DNA of 64,000 bases from Edaphochlamys debaryana. Its lineage: Eukaryota; Chlorophyta; Chlorophyceae; Chlamydomonadales. Shown one piece after another: positions 58,001 to 64,000 of this stretch. The first letter of the stretch is position 1; each line of letters opens with the position of its first letter. Where the stretch lies: positions 372,001 to 436,000 of the forward strand of contig JAEHOE010000093.1 in assembly GCA_016858145.1 (NCBI GenBank). Direction: 5' to 3'. The notes beneath the pieces were generated by a model. The model did not search any database. It was given only the letters and a program-made list of their open reading frames with translations, and had not been told where the DNA came from. A program made the translations under genes and the position numbers.

Positions 58001-60440
58001 CATCTTGAGCCAGGGCTCCTCGCAGACGCTGTCGCCCGAACCCGCTGCGGCTGCTGATTCCGAAAGCCAGCGGCTGACGCTGCTGGGCGTGTGCCGCGGC
58101 AAGGGCGCGTGCGGTCGCGTGGTGGAGGGGCTGTACCAGGGTCAGCGCGTGGCGGTCAAGCTGCTCGACACGGGGTTAGTCATGCTGGCGCGCGGCACGG
58201 GCCCGGGTGGGCCCGCGGCCGTGAACGCGGGCGCGGGCGCGGGCGCGGGCCTGGGCTCGGCGGACGCTCCTCAGCAGCAGCCGCAGTCTGGCGCTGAGCT
58301 CGCCCGGAAGAGCCCAACGCTCCTGGTGCTAGAGCCCGAATCGGGGCCCGGGCCAGAGGCGCTGAGCATCGATCAGCAGGATATGACGGGAGTGCGGCCC
58401 GGTCTTGCGTCGCTGGATTCGCCGCTGAGGTCAACGGCTGTTGGTGCAGCCGGCAACAAGCGGGGGACTCGCATGGCAGTCGCGCCGCTGCAGATGATCG
58501 ACGGGGGCGCCCTATCGACTCAGGACGGGGGCCCGCTCCGGCTTTGCATTGCGGACCTGCTACGCGAGTCGGACGTGGGCGAGAGCTACAGCAAACTGGA
58601 GGAGTCCCTTGTGCGGGAGGTTGAGGTGCTGTCTCGCATCCACCACCCCAACTGCGTCAAGCTCCTGGCCGCAAACCTGGGCCCGCCCCAGCCCTGCTTA
58701 GTCATGGAGCTCATGGACACCTCCCTGGACCGGATGCTGTACGGCAGCGGGGGGCCGCCGGTGCTGCTGCCGCTGGACAAGGTACGGCAAGGGCGGGCTG
58801 TGCATCTCGCGACGAAGGGTTGTGTGACGGATGCCGAGATGGGCATTTTGTTTTTACCGGTGAATGAGTCTTGTCCCTTCCCTTGCGGCCTCCCCGCAGG
58901 TGCTCCACATCGCCCTGCAGATTGCCCAGGCCCTGGCGTATCTGCACCCCACCATCATCCACAGAGGTGCGTGAAGCTAAGCGGGAATGGCGGGTCCGGG
59001 TAGTCAGGGCCCTGTGCGGGGGCAGGGGCAGGGTGCTTCGCTCACTCGTGCTTCTGCTGCTGTTGCATCTGTCATCGGAAGCGATCTGACACACAGAGGA
59101 ATGCTGACAGAATCCCTTCGGCCCCTGCAGACCTCAAGCCCGGCAACGTGCTGATCTCAGATGTGGCCAGCCCCACCCCCGTGGTCAAGCTCACGGACTT
59201 TGGTGGGTGCCGTACAGCTGCCGTACAGATGGCACTTGCGCACGGTGGGGAGGGCAAGCGGCCGCCTCATCCCCGCTTTCAACGATCCTCTCCCCGCCAT
59301 CCCCGCAGGCCTGAGTCGCCTGCAGGAGACGGTGCTGGTGACTGCGCGTGTGACCGTCGGCACGGTGGGTCAAGGTGGAAGCCGCGGGCATAGTCTGTGG
59401 TAGCCTGTCTGTTCTGGTGCTGTTTCTGGTGCTGTTGAACTCTCGCTGACGCACTCTCGCTCCCCCCCTGCCCCTTCGGTCACAACCGGTCCCCCTCTCA
59501 GGCTCCCTACATGGTGAGGAGCCGAGCAAAGGGCCTGAGCTAAGCACCGGGACTCTGCTCTAGCAGTGGGGTAAGTAAGCCGAGCGGCCTCTTCCTCACC
59601 CTTTCCGCCTCCTTCCCCTGCCTCCTTCCCCTCAGGCTCCCGAGTGCCTCAACGCCCTCAACTGCGTCGTCTCGCACCACGCAGTGAGCGGGACGCACGG
59701 GGGGTGGGGGGCTCTGGGAGCGTGGGTGTGTATGGGCGGCAGGTGTGTCGGTCTGCTGAGGGGCGGCAGGGACACACGGTTTCAACATGGGGGCCTCCGG
59801 GGCAGAGCTGTAGCGGTCAAGCTGTATCCCATATCAGTACCGTGACTCGACTTGAGCTCTTGGCTGGGACACCGCGGCAGGTGTGGCAGCTTCGTGCAAC
59901 TGCTTCTCGCCGACCAACCGAACCTGCTCCCGCCGTTCGTAACCCCCTATCCAGGACATCTACAGCTTTGCCGTACTGATGTACGAGATGCTCGCGGGCG
60001 TACGGCCCTGGGAGGGCGCCAACATCGTGCAGGTGGGTGGCAGGGGCTCCTCTGTCCGTCAATCCAACTGCAACATGCCGTGGGGCCGGACGTCTATAGC
60101 AAACGCGCACCGAAGCAACCCTCGTGGCCCGATGCAGATCGCGTGTGCCGTCAATGAGCAGCGCAAGCGGCCGCCGCTGGATGCCCTGCCGCCGGCGCGC
60201 TGCCCCCGCGCGCTGAGGACGCTCGTCGACGCCTGCTGGTGGGTGGGGGGTGGGAGCGCAGATCCACGCCAGAGGCGGGGTCTTCATCTCTGTGCAGTAC
60301 GGTACACAGCCCAGACCCGAGCTGACGTGCTGCATATTCAGACATACAATTGCCGTCCGCGCAGGGACCAAGTGCCCGAGCGCCGCCCAGCAGCGTGTGA
60401 GATCGCCAAGGAGCTGATGCTGATCCGCCAGAAGGTGTGA
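55090..60440 (+). CDS. Receptor-like kinase: secreted domain, one TM helix, TKL-type kinase
   Basis: Sixteen exons: 55090-55398, 55634-55848, 56110-56134, 56259-56426, 56658-57135, 57276-57375, 57564-57682, 57820-58781, 58900-58966, 59131-59202, 59309-59364, 59502-59513, 59636-59683, 59955-60032, 60138-60238, 60365-60440. They total 2,886 nt, exactly 961 codons plus stop. A signal peptide (LNLLLLAVVPDAANVWG) precedes an extracellular domain with motifs such as NCVNSTSAPAAQRCYPLV. A Ser/Gly-rich stalk and a transmembrane helix follow (VIVLAGAVLTVWWL, about residues 395-415), then a basic stop-transfer. The kinase (about 557-955) has glycine loop GKGACGRV, VAVK lysine, IIHRDLKPGN, LTDFG, APYMAPE and a DxYSFAVLMYEML F-helix, so all catalytic elements are present. 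A roughly 150-residue Gly/Ala/Pro-rich insert separates the VAVK strand from helix C. Volvocine genomes hold many such kinases; the ligand is unknown. Confidence 0.9.
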
Positions 60441-62397
60441 GGAACCTCGTACCGACCGCTGGTGCTGCGATAGGCATCGGCCTTACCGGGGAGAGCGAGG
60501 TTGCTGATCTGACCTTGCTGCCCTTACTAAAGGCTGGTGTTGCCCTCGTTTCCCGCAGATGTGACGCGCTTGCAGGGAGCAGAGGACGGTAAACGCATCG
60601 TCACGCAGCTTCCTGCCTCTAGTTGCTCAAGTTGCACAGTAGTTCAATGTCATAGCGATAGGCTTCGGTCACAGCTGCTGGCTGCTTCTAGCTGCTTGCC
60701 TGACCTGCCCGGGACAATCTCTCCCTTGCTTGCTTGCACCGCCGAGGTGCGCATTGCTAAGAGAGAGCATCAAGGTTAAGGAGTTTGTGGTTGGGGGCAA
60801 GGGCGCGTTGGTGACGTACGCAAGTGCAGAGACGTGAGGAAACGTTTTGAGGACTTTAGAAGCTGAGCGGTGCCCGAGTGCAGGGGTGTGGGCATGGGCG
60901 GGGAAGCCTTCATGGGCAGTCGTCCTCTAACCCCTGGTCGAAGCTCGTTTAGGTTAACGTATGGTCAGGTTCGTGCCTACGCTACCGGGGGGTACAAAAT
61001 GATCTGAACTCAATGGAATGGGGCTGGGGTAATTCCACGCTGCTTTGGGGTTGGGCATTCAATGCTCTGTGGGCTTACAAGCCTAAATATTGATTTCGGC
61101 ACGTGTCAGCTCTCTTTAGCTTGTGGAGAGCTTGTAGCGAACTGGTTGCACTATTGATACGGCCAAGGCGAATGCGCTAAAGTGCGGCTGCAGGTAGCCG
61201 CCGACTGGGCACCTACCTCGCACTTGTGCCCGCTTACTGAGCGGACGGTGGCCTTCCTTCACACATGCGTGTCTCTCGTAGCTTCAGTTTGCTTGCTTCA
61301 ACAGGCCGTGGCTCGTTTTCAACGTTGGTGCGTCTCCTCCTTCGGCTGCCTGGTTCCTCCTTGCAGACATGCAAGCATTGCTCCTGTTTCGCTTCTCCAT
61401 GCACTTATGACGGCATTGCTTCTGCAATGCACATTCGTTAGCTATATGTGTGAGGGCCATTCTGCTCTGGGCTCTTGGTGAATTGCGGGCCTTTTGCTTG
61501 GGTTTGGGAGCACTGGGGTGTGGGGCTGTCGGGCTGTCCGTCGCTCGTCCCAGCACTGTGCCTTTGTGGTGATGCGCTAGATGGGCTGACGAGCGGGCTA
61601 AACGGGCTTTCTGTCGCTTGGTGCTGGGGTCAACACGATGTGCAGCCTAATTACGGTTGGGTGTGTCCGGGTCAAGCCCACCAGCTGATTATAGGTCTAC
61701 ACGGGGGTGAGAAGACATCAACGAAGCGTAGAGCTTGGTTGAGGAGCGTAGGGCGTGGTCGCGATTCTCGCGAATTATGCAGACCTGTGGGCGGCCTACG
61801 TTGTTGTCGTCCGGGGGGTGCGGGGGGGACCACTGTGGCCTGGGGCAACGGGTGTCCGTTGCGGGGCCGATGAGGCCGGTCCATGCGTTGTTGCGCGGAG
61901 GTGCCGTACATGTGTGACGCCAGTGCATCGCCTCCTCAATGTGCGTCTGCTGGGTGCCGTACGCCCACGTGTCGACAGGTGCTTGTCAGGTGGACATAGC
62001 GGGTTGCATACTTTGCAGCAGCACCTGAGAGTTTATGAGCTTGTATCTCAGCGACAGGGCCGAGCGGCATTTACATTAGGCCTGCGCGTCTTATCGCCTG
62101 TGTCACGCACAGGGTAGGCCAGCGTCGGACCAGCTGTTGATCTATGGGAGCTCCTGGAGTATGCTTGGGGTCTGCTGCTAGCGGTCGCCCGGACTGAGCA
62201 CGTAGCCGACGTAGGGATCGGACGAGCCCAGGCAGCGCTCATTGCCAAGGCCGCCTGATTGTATGTGGCGTTGGCTCGATCCCTCATGGAGGTCAGACCT
62301 GCCTTGGCCAATCCTCGAGCTGTAACGTTACATCCGGTTACATCTTACACCTTAGCCAGCACCGACCGCTCCCTGCCACCGTGCCACGATCCGAACC
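60441..62397. other. Intergenic region, no supported gene
   Basis: It is less GC-rich than its surroundings. Short frames at 61475-61873 and 61755-62117 have no recognisable domains. It carries the second copy of the 17-nt word shared with 19254-19270 (at 61711-61727) and TGCCGTAC at 61902 and 61955. Possible repeat remnants; nothing firmer. Confidence 0.45.
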
Positions 62398-62881
62398 TTG
62401 CGCTCCGGGATGCAACACGCGGGCGGACGACAGCCATGCACCAACATCATCTATCATGCGTTCCGCTGTCTAGAGCCGTTAATAGATTGGGGTTCAGATG
62501 GCCTTGCCGAAGCCGTTGCCTCAGCACCTGGCTCAGACACGCACCCGCCTCCACCTCCACCATCGTTCCCCTCCATCCCCTCCCCCGCCACCGGCCTCAC
62601 TCTCCTCCAGTCCACCTGGCACGCCGCCCACACCGCCGCTAGCGCCATTGCCATCACCTTCTCCTCCTTCTGCCACGCCGGCAGTGCCGCCACCGTTCCC
62701 CAAACCCCCGCCATCGCCTCCCTCGTGCCGCCGCCGCCCCCTTCCCCTCTACCCCCTGCCCCACCTCCACCTCCCCCGGCCAACTCCCCACCCGCAGACG
62801 GCCCCCCACCCCCCCACCCGCCCCTCCCTCCCCCTCCCCCGCCCCCCGACGTTCCCCTCAACCCCTGGGCTACGCCTGGCC

Positions 62882-63200
62882 GGCTCCGCCGCCGAGCTGC
62901 CCAGCCCGCCCGCTATAACCCCCGGTCCCGCCCACTCGGACTCCGATGCCAGCGGCTCCGACACGGACCTGGAGGAGTGCACCCGCGACCCCGACTACCA
63001 CCCCTACGGGGAACAAGATGCCCAGGACCCCGGCCCACCCTGCGCCCGCTGCCAACGCAAGCATGAACAGCCCCCCATGGTTTACTGCGGCTTCCCCGAG
63101 TGCCTCCTCTCCTGGCACATCTCCTGCCTCCAGCCCCCGCTCGCCTCCGTCCCAACCGGCCGCTGGTACTGCCCCGCCCACCCAGTCCCACAACCAATCC
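62882..63200 (+). pseudogene. PHD-type zinc finger segment of the Penelope-like element
   Basis: Frame 62882 reads an acidic Ser/Asp stretch (HSDSDASGSDTDLEE), then CARCQRKHEQPPMVYC, GFPEC, SWHISC and RWYCPAH. The Cys/His spacing is that of a PHD finger, with the aromatic Trp just before the last pair. The final ligand pair is C-x2-H rather than the usual C-x2-C. It probably binds chromatin (for example histone tails) to guide integration; that role is inferred. Upstream and downstream frames are offset by single bases, so the element may be inactive or mis-assembled. Confidence 0.75.
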
Positions 63201-63360
63201 CCCGGCATCAGACCCCACCGCCCACCCACCATGCTCCCCACGCCGAACAGGACCCACCACACCCGGCCGGGCCCGCCCCTCAGCCCCCCCTCCCCTTCCC
63301 CCCCTTCCCGCTGAGCCCGCCCCTCCCCTCCCCGCGGGACCCGCTCCTCCCCTCCCCGCC

Positions 63361-64000
63361 GGCCAACATGATGCCCCACCGCCACCCCTGCCCCCACGAC
63401 CCCCCGTCACGCTCAACCCGGACACCGATGACCAGGTCGACCCCGACCCCGGCCGTGACAACTGGCACTACAACGGCTACTACGAGGACAGCACCGCCCC
63501 CGACATGCGCGCTTGGTATGACCGGGAGAACGCCACGCTCAGGGACCACCGCCTCCGCTACACGTACGACCAACATCCCCCCGCCTACTACGCGGGCACC
63601 CTCAAGATGCACAAGTCCCCCCCCGCCATGCGCTTCCTCGCCTGCTCCCAAGCATGCCCAGCCACCCTCATCAGTAACATCTGCACGGCCGCCCTGCGCA
63701 TCATCTCCGAGGCTTTCTGTGACATGTGGCGAGCGCACCTGGGCACCGAACCTTGGTATTGCTTTGACACCTCCGCTGTCATGCGCACCGTCGCCGCCTT
63801 CAACGCCACCGATACCCCTGCCGCCTCCGCCCACCCACCGCAAGCCTACGACTTCGCCCGCCTCTACACCAACATCCCTCACCTCCTCCTCAGCCAAACG
63901 CTCCTCGCCATCATCACCGCTGTGCTGGCCTTCAAGGGTGCCGCCGGGGTCCGTGTCTCCGCACACCAGCCGCGCGGGGGACGCCCCAACGCCAAGCCCT
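63361..64000 (+). CDS. Penelope-type reverse transcriptase, N-terminal half (partial)
   Basis: The open frame runs off the window. YYAGTLKMHKSPPAMRFLA matches the (Y/F)GLxKxHKxxxxxRPI block that precedes the RT palm in Penelope-like elements. YDFARLYTNIPH matches RT motif A of that group (D-F/V-x-x-L-(Y/F)-T-N-(I/V)-P), with the first catalytic Asp at codon 63850-63852. Between them lie the conserved helical stretch ISNICTAALRIISEAF and a Trp-containing linker. Motifs B to E, including the YxDD box, would lie beyond 64000. Confidence 0.82.

Larger units (their letters stand above)
62398..64000 (+). mobile_element. Penelope-like retroelement, partial, cut by window end
   Basis: Three consecutive frames read as one protein: a Pro-rich N-terminal part (62398 to about 62870), a PHD-type finger (62882 to about 63200) and a Penelope-type reverse transcriptase (about 63361 to the window end). 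Two single-base frame changes, near 62870 and between 63200 and 63400, both in C-rich runs, separate them. The 5' boundary and any terminal repeats are not determined, and a GIY-YIG nuclease was not found in the visible part. Confidence 0.75.

Noticed and set aside
61475..62117. Possible reverse transcriptase fragments in 61475-62117
   Set aside because: No RT catalytic or flanking motif could be aligned; only a short shared word with 19254-19270 hints at a repeat.

Overview
The window looks like nuclear DNA of a volvocine/Chlamydomonas-type green alga. It is very GC-rich and full of C homopolymers. Its genes carry many short GT-AG introns with C-rich 3' splice sites, and it has TGTAA-type polyadenylation signals. 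It also encodes giant (Ser)Pro-n cell-wall-type glycoproteins, an enzyme rhodopsin, and algal-type non-LTR and Penelope-like retroelements. I assembled gene models by hand from ORFs, splice sites and phase. Four models (histidine kinase rhodopsin, second HRGP, RRM splicing factor, receptor kinase) close exactly in frame over 9 to 28 exons, which is strong internal support.

Layout: (1) 55-684, minus strand: first exon of a MAPKKK-like protein kinase with an N-myristoylation start; it runs off the window. (2) 3969-17823, plus: a 28-exon histidine kinase rhodopsin, ordered microbial opsin, HisKA/HATPase, receiver 1, receiver 2, degenerate class III cyclase domain, long low-complexity tail. This is the most interesting locus. 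The opsin keeps the retinal lysine and the helix G aspartate, but has Cys at the usual counterion position of helix C. Two exons of its kinase core are preceded by tandem copies of their own 3' splice site plus exon start. (3) 20680-30983 and 36509-46158, plus: two paralogous giant hydroxyproline-rich membrane proteins (about 2,770 and 2,669 residues). Each has a signal peptide, small Cys-containing N domain, more than 1,100 residues of Pro-rich shaft, Cys-containing C domain, one transmembrane helix and a roughly 1,000-residue cytosolic tail. The first has a +1 frame change inside its Pro repeats. (4) 47850-49621, plus: 5'-truncated LINE 3' end followed by three copies of a stem-loop repeat. 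(5) 50707-54240, minus: a 9-exon RBM39/CAPER-type splicing factor (RS domain, RRM, RRM, UHM). (6) 55090-60440, plus: a 16-exon receptor-like kinase with a secreted N-terminal domain, one transmembrane helix and a TKL-type kinase; one exon is only 12 nt. (7) 62398-64000, plus: a Penelope-like retroelement with a PHD-type finger and reverse transcriptase, cut by the window end.

How they may fit together: items 2, 3 and 6 are all membrane proteins that could sense or signal at the cell surface or eyespot (light by two-component phosphorelay, wall/matrix by HRGP and receptor kinase). Their adjacency does not prove a shared pathway. An 8-mer, TGCCGTAC/GTACGGCA, is strongly over-represented through introns and exons of the host genes, and no listed feature explains it.
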